Shown one piece after another: positions 22,898 to 34,303 of a DNA stretch of 64,000 nt. The position numbers and the translations under genes were made by a program. Each line of letters opens with the position of its first letter. Within the stretch, counting starts at the first letter, position 1. This stretch comes from Cinnamomum chago. Lineage: Eukaryota > Streptophyta > Magnoliopsida > Laurales > Lauraceae. Under the pieces are notes generated by a model. The model was not told where the DNA came from, ran no database searches, and saw only the letters and a list, made by a program, of their open reading frames with translations. The stretch spans positions 38,621,501 to 38,685,500 of the forward strand of contig CP142460.1 of assembly GCA_038049695.1 (NCBI GenBank), given 5' to 3'.

Positions 22898-24759
22898 TCA
22901 GTTAAAAGGGATCACACATGGATATATTTCCACAAAATGTCGGTCCATACATTGAGGATTTAAGATTTAAATCAATGTGGATAGGGGTCCCTTATGTCGG
23001 CTTAGTTATTCACTTGGTACTCCTCAAGATTGAAGACATTTCGAGCTCTCCATACACGTTAACAAGTCCATAAATCCTCAATAATTCTCCGTGATGGGGT
23101 TTCCTTCTCAACCGGGCTCCAAACATCATTCCCTAGATATCACCCTTGCATTGGGCTCCAAACAGACCTCTCCCAAGCATAAAGAAACAAGTTTTAAGCT
23201 CCCTGAATAGACCCAGGCAGAACCTAGGTTCGCTTGAGCAAGAGTTTCCTCGCTCAAGTGAACCTGCCCAGAAGGCAGTCTCGCTCAATCGAGAGTTTCC
23301 CTCGCTCAACCCAAGCAGCCTGTTGCCTGGGCTGTTCCACTGCGGGTTTCTGGCTCCCTTTTCCAATCTTTTGACGTAATTCCTTCCTCCCTTTGCAACC
23401 CACCTTTGAGCCACCCATTTATCACCAAAATAGGATCTCCTTGTCATCTCAAAACCTTACATAATCCTCCTCCAAACATCCACAAAATGCATCAAATCCA
23501 TCACATTCATTCTCATTTCATCAAAGAAAACCCAACATATATGAAGATCCATATGTAACATAAATCAAGATTTAACCAAACAAGTTAAATATATTTCCAA
23601 GAGATTAAGCAAGAGAGGAAATGACCTATTAATATGCACATTTCGAAATCAATGAGAAATCATAAGAAAGGGCATAATAAAGCGAGTAATGAAATCCACA
23701 TTTCTCATAAAACATGTTAGTATCCAAAACAATCCATTCATCCACTTGCCTTTGGTCCAAGCTAGCAAATCAAGCCTCTAATCACACTCTTAAGCTCAAA
23801 ATCACCAATCTACACAAAAACCCCAAAAAACAACCCATTATAAACCCTAAATGATCAGAACAATAAAATAGAAAGAGGGAGCTTCCAATAATGGAGATGA
23901 AGCTTCTCTAGGGTCACAAGAATACATATCTAGAAGATGGAGATGATTGCTTACTTGGATGACCTTCAAATGGAAAGAGTTAGCTCAAAGAGAGCCTCAA
24001 TGTTGATGGATTTCTCTTTCAAGAGTATCAATGGAGAGTTTGCAAGGTGGAGAAGAAGAAGATGAAACCCATATCTAGATTGGTGCAAGATTGATGTGGA
24101 TTTGGAGACGGAAGCAAGAAAGAGAAGAAGAAATTGCAGGAAGAAACCCTAGGCAGCCTTCAAGGAAGTCTTCCTTCAATGAAAAGGTAGCTAGAAAGAG
24201 TAAAGTGGAAAAAGGGCTCTCCTTTTATAGAAAGTGAAGGTGGGTCCTACAACTTAACATGGCTTGTCGGGCTAAAAACACGTTTCTCGGGGTCTCGGAT
24301 GAATTCCACGAAGAACGAAGAAATGATCGTCAAAATTTCTAGTTTCCAAAAAGTATACATTTTATGGGTTTCGAAGACATTGAAAATAGTGTCCAGATTT
24401 TCATGTAAAAAGATTGTTTTGCCCCTAACATTAGAAAAGTAGGGTTTCGGGGTCTCGAACGAGGCCGAAGTAAATATAAAAGTTGTAAAGATTAACGAGA
24501 TAAGTAAAACGAGGCTTGTTGACACCAAAAATGTCACTTTGCCTCTTCAACATCAAGAAGTCTGATGACACCAAAAATGTCACTTTGCCTCTTTAACATC
24601 AAGAAGTCTGTTGACACAAAAAATGTCACTTTGCCTCTTCAAGAAGCAACATGAAGCCGTATCCTACTACAAGCGAGCAATGCTACTTCAAGCTTCAAAT
24701 CTTGTCAAAATCACTTGAAAACTGCAAGATCCTTCAAGACAGCCAAAAGAGGAGTTCAC

Positions 24760-25400
24760 ATGAGGTTTTGGGCCATTTCAGCATCATTTGACCCAACTTC
24801 ACTCCTCCAGCAGCCAAACAAGCGCTCTTGGCGGCGGCGGCGTCGAAGACATCAAAACTTCGATCTGAGCTTACGGATGGTTTCAAAATACCTCCAAAAG
24901 GCTCCACGTCAAATTTTAGGTCATTCCGGTAACATTTGATCCGACTTCGACGCTTAGAAAGAAAATTAAGCCTCCCGGTGGCGAGAACCATCGGGACCAT
25001 TACTCATCAAACAGAGCACATGGGTGGCTTCAACATGCACCAAAAGGGCTGCACGTCAAATTTCAGGTCATTCCGACAACGTTTGACCCGACTTTGATGC
25101 TCCGAAAGAAAATCAAGCCTACCGGCGGCGGAGCACCCTGGGACCATGACATCCAAATCGGAGCTAATGGATCATCTCAAAATGACTCCAATAGGCTCCC
25201 TGTCAAATTTCAAGTCAATCGGACATCGGTTGACCGCACATCAAAGCGCGACATCTTCCTCGCGGTGAAATCAAGCCTAGCAGGGACGGGACCCCAAACG
25301 GCTTCAAAACTCAAACAAAAGCCCATGGTTAGTCCTATCTGCTGGTCAGGAGGCTTCACGTCAAATTTCATGTCATTCCGACATCGTTTGACTTAGTTTC
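24760..25400 (+). repeat. Diverged U3 subrepeats of about 150-165 bp in the E4 LTR
   Basis: The words GGCTCCACGTCAAATTT, TCATTCCG, GTTTGACCCGACTT and AAATCAAGCCT recur in the same order near 24770 (partial), 24900, 25045, 25195 and 25355. Copies are diverged by substitutions and small gaps. They lie upstream of the TATA box in U3. Tandem U3 repeats often act as enhancers in LTR elements; that role here is inference. Confidence 0.65.
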
Positions 25401-26327
25401 GACTCTTGACAAAAATCGGCAACTCTGCGCGCAAAGTCTTCGGCTTTTCCAAAAAATAGGAAACTTTGTGCTCTGATTTGCACGACTTCTTGTTGGGTTT
25501 TCTTCAAGAGAACCAAGCCAAAAAAATGAGGAAAAATGTCAAGAAAAATACAGGAGAAAAAAAAAGAAACAAAAAGCTCGAAAAACGGCTGACAAAGTGG
25601 CGACCAAAGGGGAGAAACTCCCCCATGGTCGCCGGTGACCCTGGAAATCTAGGTCGCCGGATTTCCGCCGGAAGGCCCCTTTTCCGATTCTTTTCGCGTT
25701 TCGGGAGTTCCAGCCCCTGTGATTTCCTGAAAATCTGATTTTCGACGCTCGGAAACGACTGATCTTCGTCGACATCTCGGATCCGTCGTAAATTGCATGA
25801 GATCGTCATTGATCGCTCCAAGATCGCCAACCGGCCGACCAAGAAAGTAGACTTTCCGTCCGACCGATCGAGAAATCGACAAGCCAGATGGTACCGGCCC
25901 GCTATTAGCAATTTATGTATGAAGTTGCATGGTCATCCGACATCGATTAACATGAAGATCCATCGTCGATCATCGTAAGAAGAATTCCAAAAGACGCGGC
26001 ACGGCCCGCGACTCTTCAAATCCCCGACGACCACTTAATGCTGTTAATTGACCCAACTAAATGCGGTTATTTAACTCATTATTTTTACGGCCCAATCAGA
26101 TTCAAGGAAATGGGAGTTACAAGTCAAAGCCATCATGGCATTAAAGCCATGAAACTCCTCTCATCATGGAGATTAAAGGCGATTAATAGCCCATCATTCT
26201 CCATCGGCCAATCAGATTCCAGGAAAAAGGAGTTACAAAATCAAGAAATAAAAACTTATAACTCCTCCCATCATGAAGCTTTAAAGCCATCAATACTCAT
26301 AAACCCTCCTAATGGCTACCAAAGGCC

Positions 26328-26341
26328 TATAAATAGGAGAT
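26328..26341 (+). promoter_or_regulatory. TATA box of the E4 LTR
   Basis: CCTATAAATAGGAG is a strong plant TATA match at a plausible distance (about 770 bp) from the LTR end. Transcription of the element would start about 30 bp downstream. Confidence 0.6.
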
Positions 26342-27114
26342 TATTCCTAGAAGAACGGATCAAGAAATCCATCTAGAAAAATCGAAGAGAATTAGCCAGG
26401 AAGATCATCCAGAAGCTCTGCTACTCTGAAGAAACTTTGCTACAACAAACACCAAAAGGTGATTGAAGTCTCTTAGGGGGCACTCCCCCCTAAGAAAAAG
26501 CCTTCTCTTTTCCTATTCAACATGGACAAGAAGCGGCTCTTCAACCTGTCTCTTCGTTTTTTATTGGGTATAGGACCTTCCCTTGGTCCTTATCCTCTAA
26601 ATTATTGAAGTCCAAGACAAGCCAAAGAATCAAAGCATCACGCGTTCTCATCTGAAGGACGATGGCGAAGTCCATACATGACTTGCGACCGTCGATCTGA
26701 ACTGGTCTCCGCAATCTCCTGAGAAGTCAGATTCCCTTTCTTACTTTTCTATTGTATTTTGTATTTTCTTTAAGAGACAAAAAAACTCACAATTCTTGTC
26801 TTTCATTTTGATAAGATTTGTAAATCGCCTTTCACGGCAAACAAAATCGCCTTTAACGGCATTAAAAAAAATCGTCTCTTTTCTTAAATATATGTGCAAT
26901 GGAAAATTAGAAAAAAAGTTGATTTCCTTTCTACTTACGAAGGTAGGTCTCTGGATCACCATTTCTAAATTCCAAGTAGAATAGAAAATCTGGCATACAC
27001 GTACAAAAATGTAGATGCCCGTCTTTCTCCCCCTTTCTTCCTTCCATTCGGCCTCTCTCAGTGACCTCGGGGACGGATGGGGGAGGAGGGGAAGAGAAAT
27101 CGAGTCCATCAAGC

Positions 27115-27133
27115 TGGCATACCCGGTGGGACC
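27115..27133 (+). other. E4 primer-binding site
   Basis: TGGCATACCCGGTGGGACC begins three bases after the LTR end. Position and the TGG start fit a tRNA primer site, and similar GGCAxGCCCGGTGGGACC sites occur in Tat-type elements. I have not assigned the tRNA. Confidence 0.6.
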
Positions 27134-28417
27134 AGTTCATTTGAGAACACGATGCTTGAATGAATTCTTAGGCTCCCTTCTAGTTGGTGGCCTATGTTGG
27201 ATCTTGCGTCCAAAAAAAACATGAGATGGGATTTTTGGAAAATTTCTACCTTTGAACCTATTTCCATTCTTTCTCATTTCCAAAAAAAATAAAAATAAAA
27301 AAAGAAATCTTATTTCTCTTTTTTGGATTCAATTTTGAGAAACTCTGATCCTCTCCTCTTTGAACTTGATAGCTTACAGAAATGTTCGCAGCTATAGTTC
27401 TTATCGGGGAATGGGTCATCTTTTCTCTTTGATGAGTCCGATAGAGATTTCCAAAAAAACTCCTAAAAAAAAAAACCTCCTTCAAATTTTTTTTTTCTTT
27501 TCGGAATCAAATTTGAGAAAGTTTGGTACCCCCCTTTTCAGATTTAGAGCTCGCAGAAATGTTTGAGCCCTTATTCGGATTGGAACACCGTTCGTTCTCT
27601 TTGATGAATCCATTAAAAAAATCAAAAAAAAATTCAAAACCCACTAAGGTTGCACCAATTGCGTTCTTTGACTAAAGTTGATTTAAGAAAAGCCTTGTTC
27701 AGAGTGTGGAGGCAGCTAGACTAGCAAGGGTCCTCCAAACGGGTTCATTAAGTAATCCTACCCTTATCTGGGGGCTGATCTATCTACTAAGGTTTCATAA
27801 GACCGAATTGAAAACCTTTGTGTTTCTTTAAAAAAAAACACAAATTTTTTTTCAAAAACAAAAAAAACTTTAAAAAAATCGTCATTTTTGGGTTTACATT
27901 TGAGAAATCTTGGTTCCTTCCCTTTCGGATAAAAGCTCGCGGAAATCACTCGTAGCTTGCGTTCGGATTGGAATACCATTTGCTCTCTTCTATGAATTCG
28001 ATTTTGACCTTTTAAAAAAAATCTCATCTCGTGTCTATTCCAAGGATGCGATTTGCAACATTTGAGCCTAGCGGTGCTAGTACGCCCTTCCGGGTCTACT
28101 TTATTCGCGACCGACACATCTGTATCTCCAACCTTATATCATCTTACCTCGAGTGAGCCTCGCTTCTCGGTAATTTGAATTAAGGTCTACAATTGCTTCT
28201 AGCAGTCACTGGAATGCTCGCTCTGAGCCTCATGTACTTGCGTTCAGAACAATTGTATCCTCTATGGCTTTTTGCCTTCTTCACCTCGCTTGGACTGGGC
28301 CATGTTCCCTTGAGCGATTTGAAAAGACAAAACCATAATTCTTTCCCATTTATGATCACTATATTCTTGTGATTACTAATGACGTGGTCTTATTTCAGAA
28401 GTTTTCCAAAACTAACA
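27134..28417 (+). other. E4 leader with three diverged repeats
   Basis: No ORF. Three units of about 110 bp share TTTGAGAAA ... CTCGC(A/G)GAAAT ... TCTTTGATGA(G/A)TC. They lie at about 27335-27445, 27515-27615 and 27895-28000, separated by A-rich spacers. A good 3' splice-site-like sequence (CTTATTTCAG) sits at 28389-28398, just before the gag ATG. I see no convincing matching donor. Confidence 0.55.
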
Positions 28418-30900
28418 ATGGCAGCTTCATTAACCATCACTTTCGATGAGAACAAGTACCAGCTCATGCTCCAGGAGAAGCAGAACAAGCGCACTCATAA
28501 GCGCCCTGCTAGCTGCCGAAGCGTCACCTCCCTCGGCAAATCTCAGAACACCGGGTCGACCTCTACTCCCCGGACTATCATCTTCGGGTCGCTGGGACCG
28601 TTCCCACTTCCCGTAGAGGAAACCGCACTTGCTAAGAAGCATAAGACCGCCCCACAGCGTGTCACTACCATGACACCAAGGGCGAACATGAAGAAGCCTG
28701 AAGCCCGTGGCAACCCCACGAAGCCTCAACCCGCAAAGAACCAGGTCTACCCTAAGACTTGGTCCCCAAGACCTTCACCAAAACAAAGGAGGTCACGAAC
28801 ATCTGCAAGGCCAGCATACCTGGCCCCTCTTAAAGAAATTCGGTTCTATCCTCTTGCATACATGAAGGAGGAGAAACCAGCCTCTTGCCTTGCCTGACAA
28901 AGAAGGCAACTCATCATGAGTCGGCTTGCTCCTACAAGCCAAAAATTAAATCATACATCACCAGGCCTCTATAAGAACTTGCCAAGGCCTGCACTCCTGT
29001 AGTTCGACCTTTTATCTCAATAGGGACTGAACTAGCAAAATTCAAAGCTTCGCTACGACAGTCGAAGGACCGGGTCCAAATCCTGTCTATGCCCAGCTTC
29101 AAAGAAGACAGGCTTGGTTGCTGCACTCGAGGGAGTACATCCTTCATTGCTAAAGCCTGACCAGAGCTGACTGAAGCTCAAATTGCCCGTCGCATACGTC
29201 GTTGCATGTCGTATCGACAAAAGAGACTAAAGAAGCAAAGGACCCAGTATCCTATCCTCCAAGTCTCCCAAAAATGGGTCGAAAAAAAAAGACCCGATCA
29301 AATTGCTACTATCCATATGGTTGGCAAAACCAGAAGATGCCAGAAGTCGACAACGAAACTTCATGTCCGACGACCGGTGACTTGCAGCTTCTCCCAGACA
29401 CGAAGACATCCGGAAGAATCTTCCACTCCTTCAAGCCAAGGACAACGGAGTAATCCTTCCTCAAGCTCTTCAAGAATGAGCCCCAACTCAGTCACCAGGA
29501 CGATCTCCTCCTTCGAATCACGGGGGATGAACGTCTTGGCTACAAACTCTTAGCAACCTCGCAATCCATCTCCTTATGAAACGACCGCACACATCCAGCA
29601 CTTGGAGCAAGGTCAGTAGAGGATTGAGGCTCTGATGGAGAATATTCTCCTCACTTTTTCAGTGTCAAGAAAACAACCAACCTTCTCCAGATAACGAGGA
29701 AAATGCAGAAAACAGTGAGTCACGCCCCTTACCAAAAAGGACGTTGACGATATCCTCGCCAAGGCAAGAGAAGAGGATACGCTGAAGGAGCATGGGATCA
29801 AGCCACCATATCCCTTATGGATGGACTCGGTCCCGTTCCCTGCAAAATTCAAGCAACCTACCCTCCAAACATATACGGGGAAAGGTTCGGCCAGACAACA
29901 CGTCATCCACTTCAAAATATTGACGGGAGCTATCGCGGATCAAGACGCCCTCAAGATCCGTCTCTTCGCAAGTACCCTAAAAGGTACAGCCTTCGATTGG
30001 TACTCCGCTTTGCCAGAGGACTCCATCCAAAATTGGGCCATGCTAGAAACACGCTTCCTGACCCACTTCAAAGGTGAGGATCATCATGTTACTATGGCAC
30101 AGCTCTGCAGCCTAAAACAGGGAGAGAATGAGTCAGCATACGACTTCATTTTCAAGTGGAAGGCGATGGCGTACAAGTGCTCAGATGTGCTGCCACAAGC
30201 GTCGCTCGTTGACATTTGCCGTAACAACATGAGAGTGAGAATCCGCTCCATGATTATCGGCAACAAATCAAAGAACCTGGGAGAACTCCTAGAAGCAGCT
30301 ATGGAGGCTGAAACGGTGATCAAAGACCTCAATAGTCAGCAGTCATCAAAGAAAGAGTCGGCTACCATTACGACCTCAAAGCCAAAGAAAAAGGAGGTTC
30401 TTAATGTGCAAACCAAGTCAGCTCCTCAGTAGCCAAAGAAAACTGAAAATAAAATTGTAGGAAAGAAACCTGAACTCTCTGATGCCTTCAAAGAACGAGT
30501 AGAAAATAAATACCCGTTCGATGAAGATGTTGAAGAAATTTTCGAGGCTCTCATAGCAAATGGTAAACTCACCTTGCCTGAGTCCAAAAGACCGGGAGAT
30601 GTCGGTAAAACCAACGATCCTCGGTATTGTCCCTACCACCAGATGACCTCGCATCCTCTCAACCAGTGTTTTGTTGTGAGAGAGAAGATCAACGAAATGT
30701 GGAAAAACGGAGTCATCACCTTTGACAAAAACTATGGGTCTACCTCCGTCAACATGGTGACATATGGACAAACTTCCAAGTCACCAAAAAAGAAAATCAC
30801 CACTTCCTTCAAGGTGATAAAAATGACCCAGACATCCCAAGAGTTGGTTCTTTATCCAACACCAGACGACAGCCTATACGGGTACACCCCGATCTCCTAG
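28418..30900 (+). pseudogene. E4 gag (degenerate)
   Basis: The ATG at 28418 (MAASLTITFDENKYQ) is the likely start. The first frame stops at 28897, and 28900-29740 is frame-broken. The core lies at about 29745-30432: residues such as TYTGKGSARQHVIHF, STLKGTAFDWYSALP and FLTHFKG match the retrotransposon gag core (strand exchange, W-Y motif). An in-frame TAG at 30430 separates it from 30433-30900, which holds RYCPYHQMTSHPLNQC, the atypical C-x2-H-type knuckle of Tat gags. Gag would package the RNA into particles. With two stops and a frameshift it is not expressible as one protein. Confidence 0.75.
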
Positions 30901-31049
30901 AAGATGAAAACTGGGAGATCGTCAAAACAAAGCCTACCGCTCAATAACGAAGGCAAGCCAAGAGACAACTCTGTAAGCTCAAATAGCAGGAGAAAGCTCA
31001 ACCTAAGAAAAAAGACCCTGAAAAGGCAGAGACCTTTTCCACTGCTTCG

Positions 31050-32348
31050 TTGGGGGCAACGGAAGGATCCAAGGCTTCAAAGGTGGAAAGAAGATTCACC
31101 CTTGGTGATTTCATGCCACCTCAATTCAAAAATGAAACTGTGCAAGGGGCATCATACTCTTGCAATTCGGTAATTGGATTCTCCATGGATGGATACGAGT
31201 CCAGTGACACCGCCATTGACACCGACAAGTGGGAGGAACCCCTTGAAACAGGAGAATACTTCTCCAACGAAGAATGGGTTCCCGAATCTCACCTTATGCC
31301 GGTAATCTGGTATAACCCATATCAGCAACAAGGATCCTGGTCTGATGATGAAGAAGACCAGGAGGATGTTCAAGAAAATGTTGTTGACTCAGCACCCTTC
31401 AACGCTCCAGCAGAACCCAATCGTGTTAAACCACAAGGGGCACACGAAGAAGAAGATTTGGCTCTCATGCCTGATCTTGAAGAGCATGCGAGGATCTTGC
31501 AGCGCCTTGCCTTAGAACAAGAGCAAGATCTTCGCGATCAAAATCCGGAACTGGAAGTCCCTGAAAATCAACAGGCACCTCCTCCCTCAACTCCTGAAAA
31601 TGGAGAAAACTGTTGGATAGATAATCCTCTCACATCCGATGATGAGTTCGACTCCCAACAGTCCACTCTGGAGGAATCTCCCATCAGGGCAACTTGCAAT
31701 GTGATAGCTCAGGATGATAGTGCCTCTGAAGCATCATCTACCGAGGACACGTACTCTCCGGCTACACCTGATAGTATATCTTCCGGAGCCACATTTTCTC
31801 AGGTGACTTCCACTGAGATAACCCCTTCTCAGCCTTCGTCCCCTGAAACCATGACATCACAACTCATAACTTTTCCGACTGATCATCCTGAAGATACTTT
31901 AGCCGATGGACACATGGTCAGTTGGTCCCAAATACCTGACCTCATAGGAGATGTCTGGACCGACAAATTACTCAATGAAGGAGAAAAGTTGCTGGATGTT
32001 GTGCAGGACTTGTTCCCGAAAAATGCTCCATGTAACACAATTACTGAGGATGGTGACTCTGCTGCAGACACATCTTCAGCAAATGAGAAGGATCAACCCT
32101 TGGATCCCAAGGACGATCTTTCAAATGAAGACCCTTCTCAAGAAGCTCTTGAAGTTGGTAAAGGTACCCGTTCTGGCCGAGATTACCACAAAAATTATGA
32201 CCAATCTTCTTATTCTTCTTCTTCTTATGTAAATCCTTCGGGAACACAAAATGTAAACGCCCCAAGTGGTAACAATAATGAAAATGTAAGCCCGAAGGAG
32301 GCTTTCAAGTACGACTTGATTGAGCACTTCAAACACATACCTGCATGA
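31050..32348 (+). pseudogene. Acidic linker between E4 gag and protease
   Basis: A 432-residue open frame with no domain I recognise, rich in Glu, Asp, Ser, Thr and Pro (SSTEDTYSPATPDSISSG and similar low-complexity stretches). It follows gag after a frame change near 30900-31050 and is in frame with the protease, separated only by TGA 32346-32348. A long acidic insert here is probably part of the gag-pro polyprotein. Its openness over 1.3 kb compared with the broken neighbours suggests composition and not necessarily selection. Function unknown. Confidence 0.55.
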
Positions 32349-32372
32349 CTGCACATCCTTGATTTATTACGA

Positions 32373-33653
32373 ATGTCTCCACACACTCGTAATAATCTCA
32401 TTTCAGAACTACAAAGATTGAATGCGGATGTCGACAAACATGCCCCACAAGTCCTACAAATTGAAATGGACTATAGGGTCAAAAAATCGAATACTCTCTC
32501 AAAGGGAGAAAAGAAGAAAATCGAGGGATCAGGCATTGAACGCCTCTCGGTACAGAAAGCACCAAGTGCAACCATCGCCATTGGTAAGGATGACCTCCTG
32601 CTAGGCGAGACAAAGCACAACCGACCCCTGTACTTCACCGGGTACATCAAAGAAAGGCCGATACACAGAGTCCAGATAGACCCAGGTTCTGCACTCAACC
32701 TCATCTCTACTTTGGCACTTGAAGAGCTGGGTATCCCACCTAGCAAGCTGAGACACACGTCTGTATCCATCTTTGGGTACGACGAGAGCACTTAAAGGCC
32801 TATCGGCAAAATCAGGTTCAAGTTGCAAATCGGTGATCTTATCTCTGAAGTCACTGTGTATGCAATAAGAACCCCTTCATGCTACAACATCCGTCTTGGA
32901 CGCCCCTGGATACACGACAATGGTGTTGTCCCTTCAACTCTACATCAATGCATCAAGTTCGTTGGCAACGACGGCTCGATACATCGAGTGTTTGCAGACA
33001 AAAAACCCTTCAAAGGCCAAAAAGTCCATTTTGCAAATGCTCAAATGTACAAAGATGAAAAAGAAGGAAAGGATGAAGAAATAACACCCTTTGCTGAAAA
33101 TCTCCAGAAAGATAAAGGCAAAACTCCTCAGTGGTCATCGGAAGAAAACAAACCTTCCGGCAAATCCGAAGAGAACAATCCATCTCCTTTCGTTGTCTCT
33201 CTCAAATCTTTAAAGCCTTTGGTCATCACAACCAGAGCAAAGAAGACAAAGCAAAAGTCTGGGGGCATGCTTGTTGTCTCCTTCGTGTCTATCATGCAAG
33301 ACATGGATTCAGAGTCAGAGTCAGAAGACGACACACCGTCAAGCCAAGCTGACACTCAACAAGTTCAGCCTGCTCTACCTCCAATAGAGACACCTGCCGA
33401 CGTGGAAGATCCTGCGTCTGCTTCCTTCGTTGTTCCGACAACTTCAGCCGAAGAGAAGCCAATCTTCTTCCACAGATCAGAAGCTTCTTCATCAAATTCC
33501 ATGCTTGAACCTTTTCAAAATGAAGGTATGCCTCAACTATTTCTATATAGTCATGTGGCACAAGCTATCATGAAGAAAATGGGTTATGACACTCAAAACC
33601 AGTCGGTTTGGGGCAAGGCCGTGGTATCCTCACACCATTGGAGCCTGCCTTAA
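32373..33653 (+). pseudogene. E4 aspartic protease region
   Basis: In the first part QIDPGSALNLIS occupies the active-site position; many Tat-type proteases have D-x-G-S-A-L-N there, so Asp and Gly are kept. A TAA at 32793 interrupts the domain. The same frame resumes at 32823 with CYNIRLGRPWIHDNGVVPS, the flap-distal ILGRPW motif, and continues as an acidic tail to 33653. The protease would mature the polyprotein. A frame change near 33610 leads into the RT frame. Not functional because of the internal stop. Confidence 0.75.
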
Positions 33654-34291
33654 CCAAAAGTCAACTGGAAGATTGGAGACTCTACGGGCATGTAGAAAAA
33701 TCTTCACATAGGTTGGAGTATGATCCCGGCACTCCCATGAGACAATTGACACAAATGATAAAGAGTCGATTCGCCGACCAAGCCTCAACATCTCATGTCC
33801 TTGAAGACATCGATCTCCCTGGATATCTCTTTGAAGAATCACCCGTCAAGGATCCAGGAAGCTCTACCAATTCGTACGATTTCTCTGATGATGAAGAGTA
33901 ATTGTTCGGTGATAAAGACATGTGGCGTTCTGACCCAGAAGAACCGTCGTCTCCAAAAGAAGTACCTTACTTCAACCCAGTTTCAACAAGCGATTGGGAT
34001 CACCTCATAGCAAGCCTTGAGAAGATCACCGATCCTGAAAACCCATGGTCAGAAGCAAAGCCTTGGCCTGAAAATGCCCTTGAAACTCCAGAAGGTTTCG
34101 TTGAGTTGGAAGCCTCCGAAAATATTGTGGAGGAACCACCTTCGAACCTTCCAACAACAGATCATGTTCAAAAGATATACTTGGGAACACCAGATGACCC
34201 ACGTCCTGTATTCATAAGCAAGAGTATAAAGGATGATGAGTTACCCGAATATATCTCTTTTCTTCTTGAGTTTATTGATTGTTTTGCATGA
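33608..34291 (+). pseudogene. E4 linker between protease and reverse transcriptase
   Basis: Open in the RT frame except for TAA at 33899-33901. It ends at TGA 34289-34291, ten residues before the RT remnant. The end reads VQKIYLGTPDDPRPVFISKS and LLEFIDCFA, the usual lead-in to Tat RTs. It overlaps the protease tail in another frame, consistent with a frameshift. Confidence 0.6.
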
Positions 34292-34303
34292 TCTTATGCT
34301 GAA

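Larger units (their letters stand above)
24517..27111 (+). mobile_element. E4 5' LTR
   Basis: 2595 bp, from the AGGCT duplication to CCATCA just before the primer site. It opens with three tandem copies of a unit of about 46 bp (GACACCAAAAATGTCAC, 24517-24645). It then has about four or five diverged copies of a 150-165-bp unit containing CACGTCAAATTTCAGGTCAT (about 24760-25400). A TATA box (CCTATAAATAGGAG) lies at 26328-26341, so U3 is about 1.8 kb. The last 500 bp match the 3' LTR remnant at 44379-44905. Confidence 0.85.

Noticed and set aside
25504..25911. 135-residue minus-strand ORF in the E4 LTR
   Set aside because: It lies in U3 with other open frames on both strands. No domain is recognisable, so it is treated as chance.
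28389..28398. Splice acceptor (CTTATTTCAG) before the E4 gag, suggesting a spliced leader
   Set aside because: No convincing donor in the leader. Some Tat relatives do splice, but the evidence here is too thin to annotate an intron.
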